A model generated the notes under the pieces. That model ran no database searches, had not been told where the DNA came from, and saw only the letters and a list, made by a program, of their open reading frames with translations. From Paenibacillus_E sp042676385 (lineage in GTDB: Bacteria; Bacillota; Bacilli; Paenibacillales; NBRC-103111), in NCBI RefSeq assembly GCF_042676385.1, contig NZ_JBHTHA010000002.1, positions 930,001 through 994,000 of the forward strand: a stretch of DNA of 64,000 nt, read 5' to 3'. Every line of letters begins with the position of its first letter. The stretch's first letter is position 1. Shown one piece after another: positions 26,041 through 34,503 of the stretch. The position numbers were made by a program, and so were the translations under genes.

Positions 26041-26162
26041 TCATAATTTCCTCCTAAGCGTTCATTTACACTAGGATAAGGAAAACTATTTAAAAAGAAT
26101 TGGGGTAAAAAATAAAATTTTCATTAAATTTACGGACATGGTTCCGACTACACATCCCGATG

Positions 26163-26287
26163 CTATGGACCCTTTACCGGTTGCTTTTGATTATACCATC
26201 TTTCATATCTGAGCGAGAGGCGTTCCAACCGTACACGGCCTTCGTCTGGATCTATACTAGAATTCTTCGAAATCGGAACACATAAGA
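26163..26287 (-). other. Possible unidentified gene fragment
   Basis: A short open segment without a start reads DPDEGRVRLERLSLRYERWY before a stop. The amino-acid pattern looks coding but no family is recognised. It lies in DNA that also holds a sigK scrap and a broken GH2 gene. Confidence 0.2.
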
Positions 26288-26327
26288 GACCGGAACACCC
26301 TAATAATTCAAGGGGGCCCGGTCTCTT
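26284..26327 (-). terminator. Hairpin downstream of the NPCBM glycosidase gene
   Basis: A 10-bp stem (26284-26293 with 26318-26327) with a small inner stem. There is no strong U tract on the minus strand, so termination is uncertain. Confidence 0.45.
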
Positions 26328-26440
26328 GATAATTGTATGATCGATTCAACAGTTCATCAGCCTCGGTGCCGAGGATATCGATCAACGTGATCTCATTCCC
26401 CTCTTTGTCCGTTCCGATGGGAACGCAGATGCATCAAATT
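26308..26440 (-). pseudogene. Fragment of sporulation sigma factor gene sigK
   Basis: Directly after the glycosidase stop, one frame reads NLMHLR (26440-26423) and a second reads PIGTDKEGNEITLIDILG and TEADELL (26421-26347). Both match consecutive parts of sigma-K (region 2 end, NEILMHLR, and the following linker), separated in intact sigma-K by about 13 residues. A ~38-nt deletion and frameshift lie between them. Everything before and after is missing. The fragment begins at the region where skin-type elements interrupt sigK in other Bacillales. Confidence 0.65.
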
Positions 26441-26445
26441 ACCGC

Positions 26446-29400
26446 TCAATTCGTAACCATCGTACCAGCCCAGTCGGCATGGTCACTGTTTATCCCGTCT
26501 CCTGCATCGGTTACGGTAAGCTTTAGCTGGTTCACTCCTGCTACACTGATATCTATTGTTTTGGTTGCACTCGTTGGATTCATCACCCCACTGTCATATA
26601 TTTTGTTGCCGTCTGCCCATACCTGAAATACGACGGTTGAGTTAGCACTCACTTCATCGTCAACCCCTACATCAGATTTGAACCTTGAATATTGTCCATT
26701 CAGGTTATAGGTTATGTCGCTTATCGCATGGGTTCCTAACCCTTTGGTATAGGTTGTTCCATTCAGGGTTATTGTATTTCCACCAACACTCTTATCCTTT
26801 TGTGCCGTACCCCAGCCTGTCGTTGCAGATGCCCAGGCAAGGTCACTTAAATAAGTGGATGTTGGTGTTTGCAGCCTTGCATTTGCCCAATCAGCATGGT
26901 CGCTGTTGATCCCGTCTCCAGCGTCGGTTACAGTAAGCACCAGTTGGTTGACTCCCGCTACACTAACGTCAATTGATTTGGTTGCACTCGTTGGAGTCAT
27001 CACCCCACTGTCATAGATTTTATTGCCGTCTGCCCATACCTGGAAGATAACGGTTGAGTTAGCTCCAACTTCATCATCCACGCCTACATCCGATTGGAAT
27101 CTTGAGTATTGTCCGTTCAGGTTGTATGTTATATTGCTTATGGCATGGGTTCCAAGTCCTTTGGTATAGGTTGTTCCATTCAGGGTTATTGTGTTTCCAC
27201 CTACACTCTTATCCTTTTGCACCGTACCCCAGCCTGTCGTTGCAGATGCCCAAGTCATGTCGCTTAAATATACCGTACCCTGCTGTTGTGCGCTTTGTGT
27301 GGTTATATTGACAGTATTGCTTGCAGTAGATAAGTTTCCGGCTGCATCCTTCGCTTTTACCGTAAAGCTATAAGCCGTTCCTGCAGTAAGTCCTGACACA
27401 TTAAAGCTTGTGGTTGTGGATGTACCTGCTAAAGCAGCCCCCTTGTAAATATCATAGCCTGTTACTCCTACATTATCGGTAGACGCTGTCCAGCTGAGCT
27501 GTACACTGTTCTGAGTTATATTGCTTGTGGCCAGGTTCGCAGGTGCTGTCGGCGCTTGTGTATCGGAACCGGAACCGCTTCGGAAAAGCTGAGCATTGGG
27601 CCAGTCGGCATGGTCGCTGTTAATGCCGTCTCCCGCGTCGGTTACGGTAAGCACTAATTGATTTACACCCGCTACACTAATATCAATGGATTTCGTTGCG
27701 CTCGTTGGAGTCATTGTTTGACTATCATAAATTTTGTTTCCGTCCGCCCATACCTGGAAGACAACGGTTGCATTAGAACTTACCTCATCATCAACACCTA
27801 TAAACGATTGGAACCATGAGTATTGTCCGTTCAGATTGTATGTTATATTGCTTATGGCATGTGTTCCAAGTCCTTTGGTATAGGTTGTTCCATTCAGGGT
27901 TATTGTATTTCCACCCATGCTCTTATCCTTTTGCACGGTACCCGAGCCTGCTGTTGCAGATACCCAGTTCAGATCGCTCAAATAAACTTGCTGCGCAATC
28001 GGTGTCGTTACATTTATTGCATTACTTGCAGGTGATACATTTCCGGCTGCATCCCTCGCTTTAACGGTGAATGTATATGACGTTCCTTGTGCAGCCAGTC
28101 CAGATACAGCATAACTGGTAGAATTTGTGCTGCCGATGATTGTTGAACCGCTATATACATCATAACCTGCTATTCCAACGTCGTCAGTGGATGCTGTCCA
28201 ATTAAGCTGTACGCCAGTCTGAGTTAAATTGCTTGCTTGCAAGTTGGTTGGCGCTGTCGGAGCTTGGTAATCAACAATCTGCGGACCAACATTACATACT
28301 GCACCGCTGTTAACCTGTACATCAACGTAGGATATGGTTTGACCGTACAGAGACTTCGTCTGAGGCGTATTTGCTACACCGTTAACATAGATCGTAGAAG
28401 GGGTTCCATAAAATTGAGCTTCCCAGGTAATGGTACCGCCCGAATTATTGGTCAGTGTAGAGTTTGTAACTCCATTGTGTTTAATTTTCAGATCATTTGC
28501 ACCAACCTTGATATGGTTCATTTCCACCCAAGGTACATCAGTGGTAAGACGTGATATTGTTGAAACTTTGTTATTAGGAGCGTCCGGCTGAACTCCCATC
28601 ATGCCATCAATAATATTGCTTATAGCTGTGAAGGCAACCTCAGGATAGGTATTTTGTTCGGTCAAAATTTTGCTCAGCCAAGACCAACCGGTTACAGACC
28701 TGTTGTAATTATAAAACATCTCTGGAAGATAGGTGGTGGCTTCGACATTCAAGCCGGCATCGTTAGCATTAATATAATCCAGATAAGCATTTGTTCTTGA
28801 GCCAAAGTCTCCCAGACCCTTCAGCGGCATGAAAAAGCTGCTCTCATGACCCCAATCACTCTTGAAGTTTCCTGTTGCATCAAAACCGCGTATATACCGT
28901 CCGGTAGAGGCATCATACCAATGCGCCTCATAATAGTCTTTCAATCGCTGAGCGCGGTTTTGCCAGAGCGTGCTGCCGCTCGTATTGCCTTTAGCCTTTA
29001 AAATTCCTGCATAAGCGAGTAGTGACTGGTATTCCAATCCCAGAGAATCACCGGCAGAGACAAGGTTGTCATTCGTAAATTCAAAGTAAGTGGGAGTAAA
29101 TTCTCCTGAATTCATCTTAACTACCGGCTGTTCACTCGCCGGATTTGCATCATTCCAAACGACACCGTGATTGGTGAGAAATGGTCCGATGGTTGAATCG
29201 TAGTAAGCTGACAAGGTTGGATCGTTGATCCAGTTCGTGTTGCCCGTCCAAAGATACTGTTGGTATGCCTTGTGCATGACATCAAAAGGTGAGGGCAATT
29301 CTTTAAAACCCGTGCCATCAATGTAGTACATGATTCCATATGAACTATGGGCCCACAGCGGCCAGCCGTTCTGGCCAGAAATGGTGGAATCACCTGCAAA

Positions 29401-30198
29401 TAATTTCATCATGTTAAAGGTTTCATTATCCAAACCGAGCAAGTGTCCAGCATCCGACTGATGAGAGATATCACGGTTGTAAAAGCTTTCTCGGTTCACA
29501 TATGCCCCCCAATAACCAGGTGTGAGCGTGGAGTGCGTGGAATCTGCGAGACGCCACCATTCAGACTCGTGCCCCAACATAGGATTTCCAGGGTAGAAGG
29601 CTAAGCCCAACGCCCGATTCTTAGCCCAGTTAAAACCATTATTTAAAGTTGCATTCGGAGAATCAATGGTTAGTGTGCTGGCGGGCGGCCCCTGATAGGT
29701 CTGGACAGTCAACTTATCGACACGCGGTACTTCACTGGCAGAAACAGCTGTCAACTTCATTACATCACCAGGATGAAGTGCAACCTTGCTAGTTGTATGG
29801 TTATCTATGTCTCGCGGGTCCGTATAATTGGTGCCATATCTTTGGGATGAGCCCCATTGATCGACTGCGTTGCCGTTGATTGAAATCGTATAAGCGACTC
29901 CATTTTGTACCTGTCCGACAAAGCGTGTAATAATATCGTAGTTTCCGGCCAAACCGTTAAATACGGCACTGGCAGTACTCGTTTGTCCTGATACGCCTTG
30001 AGCAAATGTCATGGTTTCGAGGGGCTGATTATTTACATAATTCATGTATGTCACAGTACCTGTCGTGAAATTAGTTAATGCCATGCTTTCAGCTTCAAAA
30101 ACGTATTGTCCTGCAGCAGCAGTAACCGTTAAGTTAAAGCTAAAAGTAGTACTGGCTATCAATGCAATTACAAGTATAAATAATGGAAATCGACGCAT
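26446..30198 (-). CDS. Secreted glycosidase with CBM, FN3 and three NPCBM domains
   Basis: Predicted 1250 aa. Signal peptide (1-~27); CBM6/35-like domain (~30-168, FEAESMALTNF); an (alpha/alpha)6 six-hairpin glycosidase-like catalytic region (~180-640, with NPMLGHESEWWRLAD and WGHESSFFMP); FN3 (~650-735); NPCBM (~742-885); FN3 (~890-975); and two further NPCBM domains (~985-1115, ~1118-1250). Secreted, probably sugar-binding at several points. The catalytic family is not certain; it resembles the GH78/GH95-like fold. AAGGAG precedes the ATG and a cre-like site lies ~170 bp upstream. Confidence 0.85.
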   Translation of the reverse strand: MRRFPLFILVIALIASTTFSFNLTVTAAAGQYVFEAESMALTNFTTGTVTYMNYVNNQPLETMTFAQGVSGQTSTASAVFNGLAGNYDIITRFVGQVQNGVAYTISINGNAVDQWGSSQRYGTNYTDPRDIDNHTTSKVALHPGDVMKLTAVSASEVPRVDKLTVQTYQGPPASTLTIDSPNATLNNGFNWAKNRALGLAFYPGNPMLGHESEWWRLADSTHSTLTPGYWGAYVNRESFYNRDISHQSDAGHLLGLDNETFNMMKLFAGDSTISGQNGWPLWAHSSYGIMYYIDGTGFKELPSPFDVMHKAYQQYLWTGNTNWINDPTLSAYYDSTIGPFLTNHGVVWNDANPASEQPVVKMNSGEFTPTYFEFTNDNLVSAGDSLGLEYQSLLAYAGILKAKGNTSGSTLWQNRAQRLKDYYEAHWYDASTGRYIRGFDATGNFKSDWGHESSFFMPLKGLGDFGSRTNAYLDYINANDAGLNVEATTYLPEMFYNYNRSVTGWSWLSKILTEQNTYPEVAFTAISNIIDGMMGVQPDAPNNKVSTISRLTTDVPWVEMNHIKVGANDLKIKHNGVTNSTLTNNSGGTITWEAQFYGTPSTIYVNGVANTPQTKSLYGQTISYVDVQVNSGAVCNVGPQIVDYQAPTAPTNLQASNLTQTGVQLNWTASTDDVGIAGYDVYSGSTIIGSTNSTSYAVSGLAAQGTSYTFTVKARDAAGNVSPASNAINVTTPIAQQVYLSDLNWVSATAGSGTVQKDKSMGGNTITLNGTTYTKGLGTHAISNITYNLNGQYSWFQSFIGVDDEVSSNATVVFQVWADGNKIYDSQTMTPTSATKSIDISVAGVNQLVLTVTDAGDGINSDHADWPNAQLFRSGSGSDTQAPTAPANLATSNITQNSVQLSWTASTDNVGVTGYDIYKGAALAGTSTTTSFNVSGLTAGTAYSFTVKAKDAAGNLSTASNTVNITTQSAQQQGTVYLSDMTWASATTGWGTVQKDKSVGGNTITLNGTTYTKGLGTHAISNITYNLNGQYSRFQSDVGVDDEVGANSTVIFQVWADGNKIYDSGVMTPTSATKSIDVSVAGVNQLVLTVTDAGDGINSDHADWANARLQTPTSTYLSDLAWASATTGWGTAQKDKSVGGNTITLNGTTYTKGLGTHAISDITYNLNGQYSRFKSDVGVDDEVSANSTVVFQVWADGNKIYDSGVMNPTSATKTIDISVAGVNQLKLTVTDAGDGINSDHADWAGTMVTN
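26449..27975 (-). repeat. Three NPCBM-encoding repeats within the glycosidase gene
   Basis: Copies at about 26449-26858, 26870-27272 and 27575-27975 share long nearly identical DNA stretches, for example around 26760, 27180 and 27890. The two C-terminal copies are the most alike, suggesting recent duplication. Confidence 0.85.
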
Positions 30199-30548
30199 TT
30201 CTTCAGCTCCTTTTATTAGAGATTTTTGTCATTTCTTTTTCAAGCTCTACCTCCATTTGAGAATTTAAAATTAAAGGATGACAACCCAAGGCAAGTGGTT
30301 AAATTATTTATCTCCCCCTTTGGTAAATATCGGCCATTCACATTTCATTTCCATCGTATCCCATTTTAAAGCGCTTACAATAACGGAATTCTATAGTTCT
30401 ATTGTTATTTTCTACACTATAGTGGAAGTCTAGTGCCATTAGGTTTAATCCAAATCTGCTGGCCTAATTCTGCCCTTTGCTTGAACGATCAAGAGCAGTC
30501 GCCGCAGCGCCTGCTCCATAATCTTAGTTATCTATGCTCGTTAAACAA
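30199..30548. other. Intergenic region upstream of glycosidase, with cre-like site
   Basis: No gene is seen in these 350 bp apart from the glycosidase ribosome binding site. TGTAAGCGCTTTAA on the minus strand (30379-30366) matches 13 of 14 positions of the cre consensus. Neither of the shared promoter blocks found at 40-56 kb is present here. Confidence 0.5.
30366..30379 (-). promoter_or_regulatory. cre-like (CcpA) site upstream of NPCBM glycosidase
   Basis: TGTAAGCGCTTTAA matches TGWAANCGNTNWCA except at the penultimate base. It suggests carbon catabolite control of the glycosidase. Confidence 0.5.
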
Positions 30549-30800
30549 CTATATTTGTGTTTGATTTTCCTTTTTCCTTCTGTTTCCGATAACCCCGCGC
30601 GAAGTCATTGGCGCTAGCTCCGGAACTATCCATGGTTTATTGGTGCCCTCGAACTCCGCCCCAATCGTCTCAATAGCTGGGTACCCGCACTCACCTAAAA
30701 ATCGCTCGTATCTCAGGCTGAAGTCAGTCAATTTTCTTTCACAGAACCCAATTTCCTGCGCGCAATATTGGTATTTGCCTACCATCTTTTGTTTCACCAT
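30549..30800 (-). CDS. Unidentified ORF overlapping the M29 gene end
   Basis: An 83-codon ORF whose first ~20 codons overlap the M29 aminopeptidase in another frame. The unique part (YERFLGECGYPAIETIGAEF, then NKPWIVPELAPM) looks protein-like, but no family is recognised and there is no ribosome binding site. It may be the end of a decayed gene fused by chance to the open frame. Confidence 0.2.
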   Translation of the reverse strand: MVKQKMVGKYQYCAQEIGFCERKLTDFSLRYERFLGECGYPAIETIGAEFEGTNKPWIVPELAPMTSRGVIGNRRKKENQTQI

Positions 30801-31986
30801 CTATGTTTAGTTCGTTCGAACCAACCATAAAGTCGACATGGGTCATACTTTGGTTTAATCCACGTTTTAACCGTTCTTCCGGGCTCAATGACTGCCCGTT
30901 TACAATACTTGATGGGTACGCATTCCCAATGGCAAAGTGGCATGAGGCGTTTTCGTCATACAACGGGTTCATGAATAATATGCCATGCTTGGCTATTGGA
31001 GAAGTGACCGGAACCAGAGCAATTTCACCAAGGTAGCTAGAACCTTCGTCGGATTCAATGATTCCTCTAAGGGTTGCCAATCCCTCATCGGCAGAATAGT
31101 TGACGATTTTACCTTCAGTAATGATCAATTGAATGTTATTTATCATTGTTCCGCCGTAATATAGCGGCATTGTACTTCGTAGCGTCCCGTTAACACCAGT
31201 TCGGTGAGGTGCCGTGAATATTTCTTCACTTGGAAGATTCGGGAGAAACGGTACATTGTTTTTATTCTTCACGTTGGCGAGACTTATCCATTGGTGATCT
31301 TCCGGCAGGTCAACAGTCAAATCTGTACCAGGAGCTGAATAGTGCAGTTTGGTAAATCTATAATCATTTAGGTGATTCGTTCTTTTGCCCAATTCAGACA
31401 CATGAGTCTCCCATGCTTGGAATGGATTGTTAGTGTTTATGCGTGCGATTTCCAGTATAATATCCCAGAGCTTATTCATGGCATCCACATCGGTAAGAGC
31501 AGGAAACAGCTTTTGAGCCCATGACTTTGAAGGAACAGAAATGATACAATAATTAAACTTAAAACTTGCATATTCACTCATAAAATTTCTTAGAGCAGTT
31601 GCTTTTGCTCTGCCAGCTCGTGCTACTCGCTCCGGATCAATCCCGATCATAAGGTCAGGATTCGGCAACAGAATCGCTAGAAACGCAGCGCCTTCCGCCA
31701 CCATGGATTCCATCCAATTGACTTTCCACTGCGGATATTCATCTAATGAATTTTCTGATGCAGACTCTAATCGAATACGGTTCAATTCTGGATCTTCCCA
31801 ATTTACGTAAACTTGCCTAGCGCCTGCTGCATAAGCCTTCTGTGTTACACAACGAACGAACTCAAAACATTCTATCGGAACTGGAAGTGTATCTTGTCCA
31901 ATTACGAGGGTCTGTCCTGGTTGCAAATTCACACCAACCCGTACAACAAGATCCGCATACATTTCCAACTTTGATTGTTCAACCAT
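30739..31986 (-). CDS. M29 family metallo-aminopeptidase (AmpS/PepS type)
   Basis: Predicted 415 aa, the normal length for M29 aminopeptidases (AmpS, PepS, aminopeptidase T). The N-terminal segment (YADLVVRVGVNLQPGQTLVI) and the C-terminal HVDFMVGSNELNIDG metal-ligand motif are intact. It is a cytoplasmic enzyme that removes N-terminal amino acids using two divalent metal ions. It lies 250 bp downstream of the sugar operon, beyond a broken esterase, and probably has its own transcript. It could cleave an amino-acid substituent, but a housekeeping role is as likely. Confidence 0.9.
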   Translation of the reverse strand: MVEQSKLEMYADLVVRVGVNLQPGQTLVIGQDTLPVPIECFEFVRCVTQKAYAAGARQVYVNWEDPELNRIRLESASENSLDEYPQWKVNWMESMVAEGAAFLAILLPNPDLMIGIDPERVARAGRAKATALRNFMSEYASFKFNYCIISVPSKSWAQKLFPALTDVDAMNKLWDIILEIARINTNNPFQAWETHVSELGKRTNHLNDYRFTKLHYSAPGTDLTVDLPEDHQWISLANVKNKNNVPFLPNLPSEEIFTAPHRTGVNGTLRSTMPLYYGGTMINNIQLIITEGKIVNYSADEGLATLRGIIESDEGSSYLGEIALVPVTSPIAKHGILFMNPLYDENASCHFAIGNAYPSSIVNGQSLSPEERLKRGLNQSMTHVDFMVGSNELNIDGETKDGRQIPILRAGNWVL

Positions 31987-32080
31987 GAAATCACCCTTTT
32001 CGCATAATTACTTATCGCCGAGAGGAAAAGCTCTCCAAATTATATTAATTTTTCGACAGATACTTTGCGCTATCCTGCCT

Positions 32081-32237
32081 TTACTTCAACGGAAATAGAG
32101 GAGCTGTATCGCACAAAATTATCTTCTTTTGATCCGACAATGGAAAAAACGAGCGAGCTAATGCGGGCAACTCTTCACTGATGAAGCTCCAATACTTATA
32201 TCCGTTAACCATATTCGTGTAGTAACTCTGTGCTTTC
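32081..32237 (-). pseudogene. Remnant of a tributyrin-esterase-like (EstA) alpha/beta hydrolase gene
   Basis: Immediately after the Gfo/Idh stop an open segment reads NMVNGYKYWSFISEELPALA followed by RSFFPLSDQ, then shifts frame to a stop. This matches the segment just before the nucleophile GLSMGG of EstA-type esterases. Start, nucleophile and the rest are gone. An esterase probably once formed the end of this operon. Confidence 0.6.
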
Positions 32238-32238
32238 T

Positions 32239-33156
32239 CTATTTTCCCGAAGATAAATATACGATCTCCCCGCTTTGGCGACTTTCATTGGCACATTCCA
32301 GAAAACGGATAATTTCTAATGTTTCCGCTGCTTCAATATCCGACTGGCCCGTACGAAACATATGCATGATGCGCTCCAGCAATCCTGCGTAGGTCGGCTT
32401 GTCATGAGAACTAGCATCTACGAAACTGACGGAATTCGCTCGATGAATCAAAGCACCGAATTGATAGTTTCCTTTACGATTTCCTCTAACAACACCAATA
32501 CGTCCATCTCGCCAGGTTCCAACTATACAGTCATAATGTTCGCTCGACGTTACAGCAACTGAAACGCAGCCTCTCCCTAAGATTCTGTAAAGCATTTCTA
32601 CGGAGTGAATGCCATACCAGAAAAACGCTGGAAGCACTGATTCAAACATCATGGGACCATAACAATCCGCCCCAAGGATTACATCGTCAGCTTTCAGCAG
32701 TTCTTTATTCAGTTCCTCCGCATAACGAAGCGAAGAACAGCTCATGAGCGAAACTCCATATTTTGCTGCTATCTTAAATATTTCTTCAGCATGCTCGCTG
32801 TTGACTGTAAACGGTTTATCAATAAAAACAGGTTTGCCGTAATGGGCAATTTTTCTAAATATATCCAAATGAACTCTTCCATCTACGGAAATAAGCAGCA
32901 CTGCATCACTCTGCTCAGCAACCGCTTCTGCCGAGTCAAGAATAGATACACCATATTTATGACTTAATTCGTCCGTATACTTATGTACTCTACCAATACT
33001 TAATTCAAAGTCTGCAGAAGGTATTCCAGGGAAAGCCACTTCGATTTTACCGCCAGCAACGTGGTAAGGATGAACTGGATCATTTAATATCGATGCAAAA
33101 GCGGATACATGAGATGTATCCAATCCGATCATTCCAAGCTTCAATGTTCTCTGCAT
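32239..33156 (-). CDS. Gfo/Idh/MocA family oxidoreductase (second of the operon)
   Basis: Predicted 305 aa from the ATG at 33156, which follows AAAGGAAACC; the upstream GTG overlaps the previous stop. The N-terminal Rossmann segment reads LGMIGLDTSHVSAF, which departs from the usual GxGxxG, and the DKPFTVNSEHAEE motif (EKP equivalent) is present. Family members oxidise or reduce sugars with NAD(P). It is the last intact gene of the six-gene operon. The unusual nucleotide motif suggests a changed cofactor use or a non-dehydrogenase role. Confidence 0.85.
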   Translation of the reverse strand: MQRTLKLGMIGLDTSHVSAFASILNDPVHPYHVAGGKIEVAFPGIPSADFELSIGRVHKYTDELSHKYGVSILDSAEAVAEQSDAVLLISVDGRVHLDIFRKIAHYGKPVFIDKPFTVNSEHAEEIFKIAAKYGVSLMSCSSLRYAEELNKELLKADDVILGADCYGPMMFESVLPAFFWYGIHSVEMLYRILGRGCVSVAVTSSEHYDCIVGTWRDGRIGVVRGNRKGNYQFGALIHRANSVSFVDASSHDKPTYAGLLERIMHMFRTGQSDIEAAETLEIIRFLECANESRQSGEIVYLSSGK

Positions 33157-33172
33157 GTTTTGGTTTCCTTTT

Positions 33173-34483
33173 CTATACACTCATTTCATTATGCTGCATG
33201 TGATCGATAAGCTCTTCGATGCCTCGACGGATTACGGACTCAACCTCCAAAGTAAATGAAGAGGAATACCCAAACACCATTGTCGAGTCTTTGCTTTCAT
33301 ACCCGCCTTCTAGAATTTGTTGAGCTGTCGGAATATAGCCAAGCATTCCATTGCTGTAGCCGACTGGAAGCACTTTTCCATTAGAAAGCGATTTTGCCCA
33401 TAAACCATACTCGACCACGATCTCGCCATCTATCGCTAGAAAGGCCAGCTTCTCTGCAATTTGTACAAGCTGCATATGCAGTGGAACACTCTGTCGAAGC
33501 TGAGCCGGTTTGGCCAATATTTGCCGCTTCCAGAAAGCCGTCATATCATCATCTTCCTCGTGCGGCATCAATTCGTCATCCTTTGGAATATGTTTAAAGT
33601 GAAGTTCAACCTGTTTCGTCCAACTTACAAGCCTAGCTGGCTTTAACGTTTCCAGCGGTTGCTCCAGAATGTTTAATACAGTTGCTGCTAATACGTCTCC
33701 ATTTCTTTCCACGTCATCATGGTCTCCACTATAAAATTTATTATCCTTATATAGAGCAGGACGAATATCCCCACAGAAGCCCTGCAAAAAACAACTTACC
33801 CCGTCTCCCAATACCTTATCCAAAGCTTCCATCGCCATCCCGCAATAATCTGAGGTAACTAAATTGGTGTCCGTTGTTGTGGGATGACAGGTAAAGTGAA
33901 ATAAAACACCTATGATTCGAAGATCAGCTGACATAAAACGAATAACTGTCACTGTAGGATCATTGACTCCGTCTGGATTTGGTGCCATCACAGTAACTCC
34001 GTTTGATTGCAATCGACGATTGATGCTTATTCCCTCACAGGTGCCAATTCCTAGCTCGATAGTTACAGGCTCAATATTCATATGTGCTTTCGTTACGGCT
34101 TCCTCAACTTTCATCTCAAGAAAATCCACATACTCACTACGAAGCTGCCCCAGTAAGGGGCTAAATTGATTCGAGGTTTGCGGTCCGCCATGGGTATGTG
34201 ATGCGTGGAATAACATGTCTGACCGTTCGATTCCCCACCTTGCTTTCAGCTTTTTGCAAAGTTCATCCAAACGTTCGGAGCCCCACCAAATGATATCTCC
34301 CTGCACAATGAGTTTTTGGTATAGTCTGCCGGAACCATCCTCTTGAATGAATAACCAAACTCGCAGAAATAACCGACTGGACGTTCCTGTACATGCCATC
34401 TTTCGACTGGCATATCCCGCTAAAGGTACAGCAAATGGCGGTGTAATATCCACTTTGGCTTTACCTAATTTAGTAGAAATCAC
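33173..34483 (-). CDS. Neutral/alkaline ceramidase-like hydrolase
   Basis: Predicted 436 aa, corresponding to the N-terminal catalytic domain of neutral ceramidase. Start GKAKVDITPP and motifs ASHTHGGPQT and FHFTCHPTTT carry the zinc histidines; GFCGDIRPA follows. There is no signal peptide, unlike secreted ceramidases, so it acts in the cytoplasm. Neutral ceramidases hydrolyse an N-acyl bond. Inside an operon with NagA- and NagB-like enzymes, amide hydrolysis of an N-acyl amino sugar is a reasonable guess. GTG start with GGGGGAG upstream. Confidence 0.82.
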   Translation of the reverse strand: MISTKLGKAKVDITPPFAVPLAGYASRKMACTGTSSRLFLRVWLFIQEDGSGRLYQKLIVQGDIIWWGSERLDELCKKLKARWGIERSDMLFHASHTHGGPQTSNQFSPLLGQLRSEYVDFLEMKVEEAVTKAHMNIEPVTIELGIGTCEGISINRRLQSNGVTVMAPNPDGVNDPTVTVIRFMSADLRIIGVLFHFTCHPTTTDTNLVTSDYCGMAMEALDKVLGDGVSCFLQGFCGDIRPALYKDNKFYSGDHDDVERNGDVLAATVLNILEQPLETLKPARLVSWTKQVELHFKHIPKDDELMPHEEDDDMTAFWKRQILAKPAQLRQSVPLHMQLVQIAEKLAFLAIDGEIVVEYGLWAKSLSNGKVLPVGYSNGMLGYIPTAQQILEGGYESKDSTMVFGYSSSFTLEVESVIRRGIEELIDHMQHNEMSV

Positions 34484-34503
34484 TACAAGCTCTCCCCCTT
34501 TTA

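Noticed and set aside
26449..27975. Regularly spaced repeats taken at first for a CRISPR-like array
   Set aside because: The repeats are ~400 bp, in frame and encode NPCBM domains.
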